Part shown: positions 22,799 through 34,513 of the stretch, one piece after another
Numbering within the stretch: position 1 is the stretch's first letter
Layout: every line of letters begins with the position of its first letter
From: Muricea muricata
Taxonomy: Eukaryota; Cnidaria; Anthozoa; Malacalcyonacea; Plexauridae
Direction: 5' to 3'
Assembly: GCA_963855995.1 (NCBI GenBank)
Contig: OY979723.1
Coordinates: 2,485,001 to 2,549,000 of the forward strand
Length of the DNA stretch: 64,000 bases
The notes under the pieces: generated by a model
Told to the model about the DNA's origin: nothing
The model's database searches: none
The model's input: only the letters and a program-made list of their open reading frames with translations
Program-made: the position numbers and the translations under genes

Positions 22799-23653
22799 AT
22801 GGGTTTAATCCTTTTCATCCAGTTAATATTCTTATGCGTTGTGAACATAATCTTTACTTTCTCTGGGATCGTTTTAAACACACTGGTGATAGTCAGTTTT
22901 TGGAAATCATCACAACTTCGAAAGAAATTATGTCATTTCACTATCATGGTGTTGTCGTGTTTCGATTTGGTCGCAGTCGTAACGAATCATTCAGCAACAT
23001 TGTTTTATCTTATTGCTTGGTTAAGTGATGATTATGATTTGCTGGTCAATTCATCACTGTATGTGGATTTTGTTACCATATTTTATATATACTCTTTCTT
23101 CGCACTTCTCTTGATGAGTTTTGAAAGATATCTGGGAGCGTATTATCCGATTTTTCATCGCAGATCAGTAACCAGACGTAGACTGCTAACTCTTCTTGCA
23201 ATACTACTCATTTTTTTCACTTCCTTGTACGTGATCTCTACAAACGACATGATCATTGCCAGAAATGTTGTGATATTAGTTTTTATTGTCGTTTCATCTC
23301 CCCCACTGCTGTACATGAACTTTAAACTGTTCAAAATTTCGCGATATTTGCGCCGCACAAAAATATCACCTGGAGAAAAAACGACACTAAATTTGAAAAG
23401 TATTTCTACTTGTTTATTGGTTGTTGCCTGCCTTGTGATACTCTCCATTTCAGCCATCGCGTACGTAGTTTTTGACATTATATCTGAAAATAAACTGGCT
23501 TTCAGTGTAAAGTTATCTCACGTCTGGGCAACGACTACTTGGAACATGAATTGCACATTTAACAGTTTAATCTTTTTCTGGAAGAGCAAAGTTTTACGCA
23601 ATGAAGGAAAGAAGATGCTAAAGGCTTTGAAAGATCGTCTTTTCGGATCTTAA
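22799..23653 (+). CDS. Class A GPCR, subfamily B, intact
   Basis: A 284-residue receptor that serves as a clean reference for the family. N27 lies in TM1 (FSGIVLNTLVI), D56 in TM2 (SCFDLVAVV), E109-R110-Y111 at the end of TM3, SVTRRRLL at about 123-130 in loop 2, TM4 without the usual Trp, P168-P169 in TM5, basic loop 3 (YLRRTKISPGEK, about 183-194), TM6 at about 203-227 without CWxP, N255-S-L-I-F-F-W in TM7, and a short C-terminal tail of about 24 residues. The start begins MGLILFIQLIF rather than MDLT.... It is the closest intact relative of the broken copies in the 5.1-kb repeat units. Confidence 0.92.
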   Translation: MGLILFIQLIFLCVVNIIFTFSGIVLNTLVIVSFWKSSQLRKKLCHFTIMVLSCFDLVAVVTNHSATLFYLIAWLSDDYDLLVNSSLYVDFVTIFYIYSFFALLLMSFERYLGAYYPIFHRRSVTRRRLLTLLAILLIFFTSLYVISTNDMIIARNVVILVFIVVSSPPLLYMNFKLFKISRYLRRTKISPGEKTTLNLKSISTCLLVVACLVILSISAIAYVVFDIISENKLAFSVKLSHVWATTTWNMNCTFNSLIFFWKSKVLRNEGKKMLKALKDRLFGS

Positions 23654-24316
23654 ATGTGCATATGATGTACTGTACTAGATTCATAAACTGATGCAGTTAC
23701 AATTTATATTAAAACAACGCAATAAAGTTTTTGTGCATTACAATAACTAGTAACGAAATGATCGCTATAGCGACCTTGAGTGGTTGGAATGTTGTGTGTA
23801 TACGTCGTTACTCGAATGTTAACTTCGACGTCAAAATCAAATTGCAAGCGATGCATGATTTTGTTGAGCTTATATCTATCTCCTCCGCAGGCGCTTGTTT
23901 AGAGAAGGTTGTTGGCGGGCTGCGCGGGTCTGCTGCAGCGTGAAGTTTGATGTCAAATTTCAAGAAGAAACGCCTGCGGAATAATGATCGATAATCGGGC
24001 GATCCTAAAATATGTCTTGTAATATGCGTCATTGAAACTTAAACCGCTTTTTCCGCACCGCCTGACATTTTTCCAACAATATTTCGAGCAGGACATTGAG
24101 GATTTACCGGACTAAAGGATTTTAGCGAGCACAACACCAACAAAGAATGTGTTTCTCAAGAACACACCTGAATAAACTATAATTGTTTCCTCATCCAATC
24201 CAATCTACTTCTTAACATTATGCAAATGCTGTTTTACTGTAAGGACCTCGACCGCTGGATAATGCTTTGCATTTCAAGTCGGTGCATCCTAGGTCTATAT
24301 TGGGCCTCTTTTCAAA
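23654..24316. other. Spacer with an array repeat block
   Basis: No gene. The stretch 23815-24125 is a copy of the block at 21815-22130 (TTGCAAGCGATGCATGATTT... to CGAGCAGGACATTGAGG). The sequence jumps from this block straight into the leader of the broken gene at 24317, lacking about 350 bases that lie between the same blocks at 28880-29230. Confidence 0.6.
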
Positions 24317-25134
24317 ATGGATTTAATCCTTTTATCCAGTTAATATTCTTATGCGTTGTGAACATAATCTTTACTTTCTCTGGGATCGTTTCAAACGTTG
24401 TGAAATTATGTCATTTCACTATCATGCATGTGTTGTCGTGTTTCGATTTGGTCTCATTCTTAATGAATCATTTAGCGACATTATTTTACCTTATCTCTTG
24501 ATTAAGGGAGGATTATGATTTTCTAGTCAATTCAGCACTGTATGTGGATTTTGTTACCATGTTTTGTGTGTGCTCTTTCTTCGCACTTCTCTTGATGAGT
24601 TTTGAAAGATAACTAGGAGCGTATTGTCCGATTTTTCATCGCACATCAGTAACCAGACGTAGACTGTTAACTCTCCTTGCAATAATTCTCATTTTCTGCA
24701 ATATCTTGTACGTGGTCGCTACAAACAACATGATTATTCCCAGAAATGTCGTTAGAATAATTTTTATTTTCGCGTCAACGCCCCCATTGCTGTACCTCAA
24801 CTTTAAACTGTTCAAAGTTTCCAGGGATTTGCGCCGCACAAAAACATCGCCCGGAAGAAGAACGACAGTAAATTTGACAAGTATTTCTGCTTGTTTATTG
24901 GTTGTTGCCTGTCTTGTGGTATTGTCTGTTTCAGTCGCCGCATTCATTGTTTTCGACATTATCTCTGAAAACAAACTGGCCTCGAGTGTAAAGTTATCTT
25001 ACGTCTGGGCAATGACTACTTGGAATATGAATTGCACATTTAACAGTTTGATCTTTTTCTGGAAGAACAAAGTTTTATGCACAGAAGGAATGAAGATACT
25101 AAAAGCTTTGAAAGATCGTCTTTTCGGATCTTAA
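24317..25134 (+). pseudogene. Subfamily B GPCR pseudogene, unit copy 1
   Basis: Derived from a gene like 22799-23653. The lesions are clear by alignment: one base lost in the start region (TTTTATCC for TTTTCATCC, so the ATG is out of frame), a net loss of 39 bases that removes loop 1 (TLVIVSFWKSSQLRK is gone), an extra codon in TM2 (IMHVLSCF), TGA for the Trp after TM2 (24499-24501), and TAA for the Tyr of E-R-Y (24610-24612). TM4 to the C-terminus stay open for 142 codons and end in the usual LKDRLFGS. Expression as a receptor is not possible. Confidence 0.9.
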
Positions 25135-25145
25135 TGGAGAATATG

Positions 25146-25414
25146 ATTATTATTATTAAAATTTTATTTACACACGGTATTCTCATCAGGATTTAACACG
25201 CAGAAGGACTAAATACTACCATATACCTGTAGATGAATATAAATAGTTTCAACTTATGAAAAAAGAAGGAAAAAGTAAAAAATATAATACCTGCTTTTCA
25301 TGAGGGCGTGTACTAAACTACTTTTCACAATATTTACAAAGATGTTAAAATAACTTGGCACAGCCCGTTCGAAAATTTGCCAAGTTATTTGCTTGCCGTA
25401 GCCCAATCGGAAGA

Positions 25415-25446
<32 letters not shown>

Positions 25447-25824
25447 GCTATTCTTAAGATAGTTTGTGCGAGGCTTAGGAACAGCTAGTTTTCTCTCAGT
25501 GTTTCTCAGCGAATAAGGATTAACACTGTCACGATCTACAAACATGGAATGGAATGCATATATTCAGGAGCGAGGCCATTCAATGACTTATAAACCATGA
25601 CAGCCTTCTGGAACTGACGCTGAAGTGATAACTTCTTCCAGTCAAGTTTATCAATTAACGCATCAGCATTTGCATCATAACTGGAGGAAGTTAGTACTCT
25701 CGCTGCTCGATTTTGTAATTTTTGTAGTTTAACAGCTAGAGTTTTGTTGCAATTGTCCCAAACTGTGCAACAATAATTAAAATATGGCTGTGCTAAGGAT
25801 TTAAAAGTTAACTTTAATGTTGCG
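25146..25824 (-). mobile_element. 5'-truncated non-LTR retrotransposon (LINE) tail, copy 1
   Basis: On the minus strand it encodes the C-terminal end of a LINE reverse-transcriptase ORF: SLAQPYFNYCCTVWDN, KLQKLQNRAARVLT, LDWKKLSLQRQ, AVMVYKSLNGLAPEYM, then, after a one-base frameshift near 25540, YSLRNTERKLAVPKPRTNY and AVLWNSLPIGLRQ. These motifs are typical of this region in animal LINEs. The 3' end is AT-rich with TAATAATAAT. Only about 0.7 kb remains, so it is dead. It sits in the 3' flank of the broken receptor, in a site that is empty in the 18954 and 26390 flanks. Confidence 0.85.
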
Positions 25825-26312
25825 ACTAGGTTCATAAACTCATGTAGTTACAATTTATCTTAAAACAATTGCGCGAAAATGAGCAGCATGAGTTAATTTT
25901 TTAATAGAAGAAACATACAGTATGTCAATTTAATAATTTCAAAAATAATGAACCGAATAAGTAATCCAAGAATAGTTAAATAGACGCTTGTCATGAGTTC
26001 ATTGAAATGCAATACTATACAAGTTAGATCTTGAGTGTTTGAACGTTCGTGCATTAACAAAAATAAATAACGAAACGAAGTTTTCGTTGTTCTCTGCCGT
26101 GTGAGATTAATATGATTCTAGTTTTGCATATCTGAGGATGGTTCTGAAATAGAATTGAAACACTGCGTGTGATCCTCAATCGACAGGATAAAATCTAGGA
26201 AAAAAGCTTTCATTTTTTAAGTCGTGTTTTTTTGCAGGGGCGCGTCAATTAGATCATCTGTTTATACTCTCAACTAGCATCTCCATTATGCAAATGTTCT
26301 TTTAAAAACTTT
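25825..26312. other. Spacer upstream of the 26390 gene
   Basis: No gene. Non-coding flank shared by all three unit copies (30923-31410, 36061-36548). Confidence 0.6.
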
Positions 26313-26331
26313 AACAGCTGCACATCGCTTT
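26313..26331 (+). promoter_or_regulatory. Conserved upstream 19-mer
   Basis: AACAGCTGCACATCGCTTT, 58 bases before the ATG at 26390. A TATAAAA is found at about 26363, close to the start codon. Confidence 0.6.
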
Positions 26332-26389
26332 GCATTTCGCGGCGGCACATCGTTGAACGTTCTGGTATAAAAAAAGTTTCGTTTCAACA

Positions 26390-27244
26390 ATGGATTTAAC
26401 AATTTACATCCATTTAATATTCTTGTGCGTTGTGAACATAATCTTTGCTTTCTCTGGGATTATTTTAAACACATTGGTCATAGTCAGTTTTTGGAGATCA
26501 TCACAACTTCGAAAGAAATTATGTCATTTCATGATCATGGTGTTGTCGTGTTTCGATTTGGTCTCAGTCGTAACGAATCATTCAACAGCATTGTTTGATC
26601 TTATCTCTTGGTTAAGGGATGATTATGATTTGGTAGTCGATTTGGCAGTACACATGGATTTTTTTACCATATTTTATGTATCTTCTCTCTTCGCACTTCT
26701 CGTGATGAGCTTCGAAAGATATCTGGGAGCGTATTATCCGATTTTTCATCGCACATCCGTAACCAGACGTAGACTGTTAACTCTCCTTGCAATAATACTC
26801 ATTTTCTTCACTTCCTTGTACGTGATCTCTACAAACGACATGATTATTTCCAGAAATATCGTTAAAATTATTTTTATTTTCGTTTCATCGCCCCCAATGC
26901 TCTACATGAACTTTAAACTGTTCAAAATTTCCAGGGATTTGCGCGGCACAAAAACATCTTCCGGAAGAAGAACGAGGGTAAATTTGAAAAGTATTTCTGC
27001 TTGTCTATTGGTTGTTGCCTGTCTTGTGATGATGTCCATTTCAGTCATGGTATTCATTGTTCTCGATATTATTTCTGAAAATAAACGGGCCTCGAGTGTA
27101 ATGTTTTCTCTCGCCTGGGCAAAGACTACTTGGAACATGAATTGCACATTTAACAGTTTGATCTTTTTCTGGAAGAACAAAGTTTTACGCACAGAAGGAT
27201 TGAAGGTACTAAAGGCTTTGAAAGATCGTCTTTTCGGACCTTAA
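26390..27244 (+). CDS. Class A GPCR, subfamily B, intact (unit copy 1)
   Basis: A 284-residue receptor starting MDLTIYIHLIF. Asn27, Asp56, E109-R110-Y111, SVTRRRLL, SSPPMLYMNFKLF and NSLIFFW are all present. Features of this trio are an Asp at the end of TM2 (LFDLISW), a charged first outer loop (DDYDLVVDLAVHMD) and Arg36 in loop 1 (FWRSSQ). It differs from the copies at 31488 and 36626 by Val273 (Ile in both others). It lies downstream of the LINE tail and is the live partner of the broken receptor in the unit. Confidence 0.92.
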   Translation: MDLTIYIHLIFLCVVNIIFAFSGIILNTLVIVSFWRSSQLRKKLCHFMIMVLSCFDLVSVVTNHSTALFDLISWLRDDYDLVVDLAVHMDFFTIFYVSSLFALLVMSFERYLGAYYPIFHRTSVTRRRLLTLLAIILIFFTSLYVISTNDMIISRNIVKIIFIFVSSPPMLYMNFKLFKISRDLRGTKTSSGRRTRVNLKSISACLLVVACLVMMSISVMVFIVLDIISENKRASSVMFSLAWAKTTWNMNCTFNSLIFFWKNKVLRTEGLKVLKALKDRLFGP

Positions 27245-29229
27245 TTGTGGAGATGATGTACTGTACTAGGTTCATAAACTGATGTAGTTGCAATTTATTT
27301 TAAAACAACGCCATATTCGCAGCTTTAGAAGTGCGGACATCGACAGTACTGTCGAATCGACTCGACTCGCGCGAATGAAGTAGATTCGTAACATGATCCG
27401 TTCTATGCCATTCACTGAAAGACTGTTCTCCCTCCTACCAACTCATAAATCGTAATTTGATCCGTTGTATGGCATTCATTGGCGGACAGGACACACACGG
27501 CGAAATTATTTGTCCAAAGGTTTGATTCGTCCGATCCGTCAATCCAAGTCTAGTCGTTAGATTCGTACCCAAGTCAAATTAAATCAGTTGTATATGGCGA
27601 GTAAATTTGGGAAAGAGACTTGGTACTTTGGCACATATCATCCGGAACGGACAGTTATACCCAAGGGAAGGAAATGAACAATAATTATATTTGTCAGTAT
27701 AGCATGTTATGTATATATGTGTGTTTGCCTCGTTCTTTGAAAAATCCCTATCAACATATATTCATGAATGTAGTCAATGCAATAACAATGCGGTTAGTGT
27801 ACCTTTAGATATAACAGTGTTGAAGTGATGGAAATGACGCTTAGAAAAGTATATTTGCAACTGCGGTTATCGCGCGATAAAATAACTGTGTCTTGTAACG
27901 TACACTGCCTTGTTCTTTCAAAAAACCCTATCAAAGCATATTGTCGAGAATTGACAGCGCTAATAAAATGTTTAAGTACAAATAGATAAAAAAGGATATG
28001 CATTAAGAGTAATTATGTAATTCTATCGGTTTATTATTATATATAGTTTTAGTATAATTTATTAGGACTCGGACATATGGTCGAAGATATAATACAATTA
28101 TATAATCAAAGTGAAACGTGTTGTGTCAATTCGTACATGGCGAACCACCGCTAAAGTTCTCTGCTATCATCGTAGTACAAATCACAACGCAATACATTGA
28201 AATCCGCTAATATAATTCAGCTATCGAGACGATGGAGACATCTATTCACTAATACAGTTATCAACTTTACATGCAATAATGTGGATCGTGCGGAGTATGT
28301 TTAGATAGAACATCCTCTTTGTCTAACTATATTCAATACGACAAGACTGCACGTATTATGCATGAACATTACATAAAAGTCAACACTCCCGATTCTATAT
28401 ATTTCCCATGATAAAAAAATATTTCCCATTCAAAACAGGGTAGCAACTTCTGGAGTGCTCCCCCAACCTACCGCATACAGCCAAAACGTCACGTGGGGCC
28501 GGGAAATTTGTTTTAATGTTTACGCGTTCAATGCTAAATTATTCTAATACATGTAAATTTCATATTAACTTCGACGCCAAAATCAAATTGCAAGTGATGC
28601 ATGATTTTGTTGAGCTTATATCTATCTCCTCCGCAGGCGTTCGTTTAGAGAAGGTTGTCGGCGGGCTGAGCGGGTCTGCTGCTTCGTGAAGTTTGATGTC
28701 AGATTTCGAGAAGAAACGCCTGCGGAATAGTGATCGATAATCGGGCGATCCTAAAATATCTCTTGAAATATGCGTCATTGAAACTTAAACCGCTTTTTCC
28801 GCACCGCCTGACATTTTTCCAACAATATTTCGAGCAGGATATTGAGGATTTACCGGACTAAAGGATTTTAGCGAGCATTATTGACTTATTTAGCACGCAC
28901 CTTGACCAAACCAGGGACCTTCTTGCGTGGATGCGATAAGTGTGATGACGTTCTACTTGGGTCCTTAATTACACCCGCACGTCTCTGACAAAATAACGAG
29001 TTTAATTAATTATTGCTATGGACTGCGACAACTCAATTTTGAGCAGTTTTAATTTAACAATTTAAATGTGATGAACCTTGATGGAATCTTTCAGTTTCTT
29101 TATTATTTTTGTTTATTATAAATTACTAAACAATGTGAAGCTGAGGAGGTTTCCGAATATTTTGTTGAACAAGCACGCTAAATTATTCGGTACAAAAGGC
29201 CACGGTATCATTTTAGTCTTCCCTTTACT
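27245..29229. other. Long spacer of unit copy 1
   Basis: No gene supported. It holds several blocks that recur in the array: TCGACTCGACTCGCGCG near 27360, GAACGGACAGTTATACCCAAGG near 27645, ATATAGTTTTAGTATAATTTATTAGG near 28040, and the TTCGACGCCAAAATCAAATTG block near 28570. Short open frames here recur only because the DNA is duplicated. Confidence 0.55.
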
Positions 29230-29414
29230 CAACACCAACAAAGAATGTGTTTCTCAAGAACACACCTGAATAAACTATAATTGTTTCCTCATCCAATCCA
29301 ATCTACTTCTTAACATTATGCAAATGCTGTTTTACTGTAAGGACCTCGACCGCTGGATAATGCTTTGCATTTCAAGTCGGTGCATCCTAGGTCTATATTG
29401 GGCCTCTTTTCAAA

Positions 29415-30232
29415 ATGGATTTAATCCTTTTATCCAGTTAATATTCTTATGCGTTGTGAACATAATCTTTACTTTCTCTGGGATCGTTTCAAACGTTGTG
29501 AAATTATGTCATTTCACTATCATGCATGTGTTGTCGTGTTTCGATTTGGTCTCATTCTTAATGAATCATTTAGCGACATTATTTTACCTTATCTCTTGAT
29601 TAAGGGAGGATTATGATTTTCTAGTCAATTCAGCACTGTATGTGGATTTTGTTACCATGTTTTGTGTGTGCTCTTTCTTCGCACTTCTCTTGATGAGTTT
29701 TGAAAGATAACTAGGAGCGTATTGTCCGATTTTTCATCGCACATCAGTAACCAGACGTAGACTGTTAACTCTCCTTGCAATAATTCTCATTTTCTGCAAT
29801 ATCTTGTACGTGGTCGCTACAAACAACATGATTATTCCCAGAAATGTCGTTAGAATAATTTTTATTTTCGCGTCAACGCCCCCATTGCTGTACCTCAACT
29901 TTAAACTGTTCAAAGTTTCCAGGGATTTGCGCCGCACAAAAACATCGCCCGGAAGAAGAACGACAGTAAATTTGACAAGTATTTCTGCTTGTTTATTGGT
30001 TGTTGCCTGTCTTGTGGTATTGTCTGTTTCAGTCGCCGCATTCATTGTTTTCGACATTATCTCTGAAAACAAACTGGCCTCGAGTGTAAAGTTATCTTAC
30101 GTCTGGGCAATGACTACTTGGAATATGAATTGCACATTTAACAGTTTGATCTTTTTCTGGAAGAACAAAGTTTTATGCACAGAAGGAATGAAGATACTAA
30201 AAGCTTTGAAAGATCGTCTTTTCGGATCTTAA
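29415..30232 (+). pseudogene. Subfamily B GPCR pseudogene, unit copy 2
   Basis: Same five lesions as copy 1 at 24317-25134: frameshift at the start, net 39-base loss in loop 1, extra codon in TM2, TGA for Trp, and TAA for the Tyr of E-R-Y (29708-29710). The readable protein sequence from TM4 to the C-terminus is identical to copy 1. The two copies therefore separated after these mutations. Confidence 0.9.
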
Positions 30233-30243
30233 TGGAGAATATG

Positions 30244-30512
30244 ATTATTATTATTAAAATTTTATTTACACACGGTATTCTCATCAGGATTTAACACGCA
30301 GAAGGACTAAATACTACCATATACCTGTAGATGAATATAAATAGTTTCAACTTATGAAAAAAGAAGGAAAAAGTAAAAAATATAATACCTGCTTTTCATG
30401 AGGGCGTGTACTAAACTACTTTTCACAATATTTACAAAGATGTTAAAATAACTTGGCACAGCCCGTTCGAAAATTTGCCAAGTTATTTGCTTGCCGTAGC
30501 CCAATCGGAAGA

Positions 30513-30544
<32 letters not shown>

Positions 30545-30922
30545 GCTATTCTTAAGATAGTTTGTGCGAGGCTTAGGAACAGCTAGTTTTCTCTCAGTGT
30601 TTCTCAGCGAATAAGGATTAACACTGTCACGATCTACAAACATGGAATGGAATGCATATATTCAGGAGCGAGGCCATTCAATGACTTATAAACCATGACA
30701 GCCTTCTGGAACTGACGCTGAAGTGATAACTTCTTCCAGTCAAGTTTATCAATTAACGCATCAGCATTTGCATCATAACTGGAGGAAGTTAGTACTCTCG
30801 CTGCTCGATTTTGTAATTTTTGTAGTTTAACAGCTAGAGTTTTGTTGTAATTGTCCCAAACTGTGCAACAATAATTAAAATATGGCTGTGCTAAGGATTT
30901 AAAAGTTAACTTTAATGTTGCG
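30244..30922 (-). mobile_element. LINE tail, copy 2
   Basis: Same insertion as 25146-25824, carried along by the tandem duplication. One visible protein change (Cys to Tyr in TVWDNYNKTL). Same frameshift between the two reading blocks, so it was already dead when duplicated. Confidence 0.85.
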
Positions 30923-31410
30923 ACTAGGTTCATAAACTCATGTAGTTACAATTTATCTTAAAACAATTGCGCGAAAATGAGCAGCATGAGTTAATTTTTT
31001 AATAGAAGAAACATACAGTATGTCAATTTAATAATTTCAAAAATAATGAACCGAATAAGTAATCCAAGAATAGTTAAATAGACGCTTGTCATGAGTTCAT
31101 TGAAATGCAATACTATACAAGTTAGATCTTGAGTGTTTGAACGTTCGTGCATTAACAAAAATAAATAACGAAACGAAGTTTTCGTTGTTCTCTGCCGTGT
31201 GAGATTAATATGATTCTAGTTTTGCATATCTGAGGATGGTTCTGAAATAGAATTGAAACACTGCGTGTGATCCTCAATCGACAGGATAAAATCTAGGAAA
31301 AAAGCTTTCATTTTTTAAGTCGTGTTTTTTTGCAGGGGCGCGTCAATTAGATCATCTGTTTATACTCTCAACTAGCATCTCCATTATGCAAATGTTCTTT
31401 TAAAAACTTT
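30923..31410. other. Spacer upstream of the 31488 gene
   Basis: No gene. Same non-coding flank as 25825-26312. Confidence 0.6.
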
Positions 31411-31429
31411 AACAGCTGCACATCGCTTT
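31411..31429 (+). promoter_or_regulatory. Conserved upstream 19-mer
   Basis: AACAGCTGCACATCGCTTT, 58 bases before the ATG at 31488. Confidence 0.6.
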
Positions 31430-31487
31430 GCATTTCGCGGCGGCACATCGTTGAACGTTCTGGTATAAAAAAAGTTTCGTTTCAACA

Positions 31488-32342
31488 ATGGATTTAACAA
31501 TTTACATCCATTTAATATTCTTGTGCGTTGTGAACATAATCTTTGCTTTCTCTGGGATTATTTTAAACACATTGGTCATAGTCAGTTTTTGGAGATCATC
31601 ACAACTTCGAAAGAAATTATGTCATTTCATGATCATGGTGTTGTCGTGTTTCGATTTGGTCTCAGTCGTAACGAATCATTCAACAGCATTGTTTGATCTT
31701 ATCTCTTGGTTAAGGGATGATTATGATTTGGTAGTCGATTTGGCAGTACACATGGATTTTTTTACCATATTTTATGTATCTTCTCTCTTCGCACTTCTCG
31801 TGATGAGCTTCGAAAGATATCTGGGAGCGTATTATCCGATTTTTCATCGCACATCCGTAACCAGACGTAGACTGTTAACTCTCCTTGCAATAATACTCAT
31901 TTTCTTCACTTCCTTGTACGTGATCTCTACAAACGACATGATTTTTTCCAGAAATATCGTTAAAATTATTTTTATTTTCGTTTCATCGCCCCCAATGCTC
32001 TACATGAACTTTAAACTGTTCAAAATTTCCAGGGATTTGCGCGGCACAAAAACATCTTCCGGAAGAAGAACGAGGGTAAATTTGAAAAGTATTTCTGCTT
32101 GTCTATTGGTTGTTGCCTGTCTTGTGATGATGTCCATTTCAGTCATGGTATTCATTGTTCTCGATATTATTTCTGAAAATAAACGGGCCTCGAGTGTAAT
32201 GTTTTCTCTCGCCTGGGCAAAGACTACTTGGAACATGAATTGCACATTTAACAGTTTGATCTTTTTCTGGAAGAACAAAGTTTTACGCACAGAAGGATTG
32301 AAGATACTAAAGGCTTTGAAAGATCGTCTTTTCGGACCTTAA
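31488..32342 (+). CDS. Class A GPCR, subfamily B, intact (unit copy 2)
   Basis: A 284-residue receptor almost identical to those at 26390 and 36626. The distinguishing change is Phe153 for Ile (NDMIFSRN) in the outer segment between TM4 and TM5, which may be part of the ligand-facing surface. Ile273 is as in copy 3. All family landmarks are intact and there is no sign of decay. Such close copies will be hard to separate with short reads, so expression or dosage calls should treat the trio together. Confidence 0.92.
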   Translation: MDLTIYIHLIFLCVVNIIFAFSGIILNTLVIVSFWRSSQLRKKLCHFMIMVLSCFDLVSVVTNHSTALFDLISWLRDDYDLVVDLAVHMDFFTIFYVSSLFALLVMSFERYLGAYYPIFHRTSVTRRRLLTLLAIILIFFTSLYVISTNDMIFSRNIVKIIFIFVSSPPMLYMNFKLFKISRDLRGTKTSSGRRTRVNLKSISACLLVVACLVMMSISVMVFIVLDIISENKRASSVMFSLAWAKTTWNMNCTFNSLIFFWKNKVLRTEGLKILKALKDRLFGP

Positions 32343-34328
32343 TTGTGGAGATGATGTACTGTACTAGGTTCATAAACTGATGTAGTTGCAATTTATTTTA
32401 AAACAACGCCATATTCGCAGCTTTAGAAGTGCGGACATCGACAGTACTGTCGAATCGACTCGACTCGCGCGAATGAAGTAGATTCGTAACATGATCCGTT
32501 CTATGCCATTCACTGAAAGACTGTTCTCCCTCCTACCAACTCATAAATCGTAATTTGATCCGTTGTATGGCATTCATTGGCGGACAGGACACACACGGCG
32601 AAATTATTTGTCCAAAGGTTTGATTCGTCCGATCCGTCAATCCAAGTCTGGTCGTTAGATTCGTACCCAAGTCAAATTAAATCAGTAGTATATGGCGAGT
32701 AAATTTGGGGAAAGAGACTTGGTACTTTGGCACATATCATCCGGAACGGACAGTTATACCCAAGGGAAGGAAATGAACAATAATAATTTTTGTCAGTATA
32801 GCATGTTATGTATATATGTGTGTTTGCCTCGTTCTTTGAAAAATCCCTATCAACATATATTCATGACTGTAGTCAATGCAATAACAATGCGGTTAGTGTA
32901 CCTTTAGATATAACAGTGTTGAAGTGATGGAAATGACGCTTAGAAAAGTATATTTGCAACTGCGGTTATCGCGCGATAAAATAACTGTGTCTTGTAACGT
33001 ACACTGCCTTGTTCTTTCAAAAAACCCTATCAAAGCATATTGTCGAGAATTGACAGCGCTAATAAAATGTTTAAGTACAAATAGATAAAAAAGGATATGC
33101 ATTAAGAGTAATTATGTAATTCTATCGGTTTATTATTATATATAGTTTTAGTATAATTTATTAGGACTCGGACATATGGTCGAAGATATAATACAATTAT
33201 ATAATCAAAGTGAAACGTGTTGTGTCAATTCGTACATGGCGAACCACCGCTAAAGTTCTCTGCTATCATCGTAGTACAAATCACAACGCAATACATTGAA
33301 ATCCGCTAATATAATTCAGCTATCGAGACGATGGAGACATCTATTCACTAATACAGTTATCAACTTTACATGCAATAATGTGGATCGTGCGGAGTATGTT
33401 TAGATAGAACATCCTCTTTGTCTAACTATATTCAATACGACAAGACTGCACGTATTATGCATGAACATTACATAAAAGTCAACACTCCCGATTCTATATA
33501 TTTCCCATGATAAAAAAATATTTCCCATTCAAAACAGGGTAGCAACTTCTGGAGTGCTCCCCCAACCTACCGCATACAGCCAAAACGTCACGTGGGGCCG
33601 GGAAATTTGTTTTAATGTTTACGCGTTCAATGCTAAATTATTCTAATACATGTAAATTTCATATTAACTTCGACGCCAAAATCAAATTGCAAGTGATGCA
33701 TGATTTTGTTGAGCTTATATCTATCTCCTCCGCAGGCGTTCGTTTAGAGAAGGTTGTCGGCGGGCTGAGCGGGTCTGCTGCTTCGTGAAGTTTGATGTCA
33801 GATTTCGAGAAGAAACGCCTGCGGAATAGTGATCGATAATCGGGCGATCCTAAAATATCTCTTGAAATATGCGTCATTGAAACTTAAACCGCTTTTTCCG
33901 CACCGCCTGACATTTTTCCAACAATATTTCGAGCAGGATATTGAGGATTTACCGGACTAAAGGATTTTAGCGAGCATTATTGACTTATTTAGCACGCACC
34001 TTGACCAAACCAGGGACCTTCTTGCGTGGATGCGATAAGTGTGATGACGTTCTACTTGGGTCCTTAATTACACCCGCACGTCTCTGACAAAATAACGAGT
34101 TTAATTAATTATTGCTATGGACTGCGACAACTCAATTTTGAGCAGTTTTAATTTAACAATTTAAATGTGATGAACCTTGATGGAATCTTTCAGTTTCTTT
34201 ATTATTTTTGTTTATTATAAATTACTAAACAATGTGAAGCTGAGGAGGTTTCCGAATATTTTGTTGAACAAGCACGCTAAATTATTCGGTACAAAAGGCC
34301 ACGGTATCATTTTAGTCTTCCCTTTACT
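32343..34328. other. Long spacer of unit copy 2
   Basis: No gene supported. Near-identical to 27245-29229, with a few substitutions and one-base indels. Confidence 0.55.
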
Positions 34329-34513
34329 CAACACCAACAAAGAATGTGTTTCTCAAGAACACACCTGAATAAACTATAATTGTTTCCTCATCCAATCCAA
34401 TCTACTTCTTAACATTATGCAAATGCTGTTTTACTGTAAGGACCTCGACCGCTGGATAATGCTTTGCATTTCAAGTCGGTGCATCCTAGGTCTATATTGG
34501 GCCTCTTTTCAAA

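Larger units (their letters stand above)
24132..29229 (+). repeat. Tandem 5.1-kb unit, copy 1
   Basis: Order inside the unit: broken B receptor, LINE tail, upstream motif, intact B receptor, long spacer. The next copy begins with the same CAACACCAACAAAGAATGTG at 29230, 5098 bases later. Copies 1 and 2 share the same lesions in the broken gene, so they are each other's closest relatives. Confidence 0.95.
29230..34328 (+). repeat. Tandem 5.1-kb unit, copy 2
   Basis: Nearly identical to copy 1 throughout (5099 bases against 5098). The 3' junction into copy 3 is at CAACACCAACAAAG, 34329. Confidence 0.95.

Noticed and set aside
22744..23028. A second reading frame of about 67 codons (RCEHNLYFLW...) overlapping TM1-TM2 in most B genes (also near 34548, 39715, 48569, 52226, 54241)
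   Set aside because: It recurs because the underlying DNA is duplicated; it overlaps a conserved receptor frame and has no leader of its own.
24636..24974. Minus-strand frames of about 65-112 codons opposite TM4-TM6 of many B genes
   Set aside because: They are mirror frames of the receptor coding strand, present in intact and broken copies alike.
28560..28778. Minus-strand 72-codon frame (CNLILASKLI end) recurring at 21807, 23808, 33659 and 38795
   Set aside because: Part of a duplicated spacer block; copies differ without codon-level conservation that I can see, so not called a gene.
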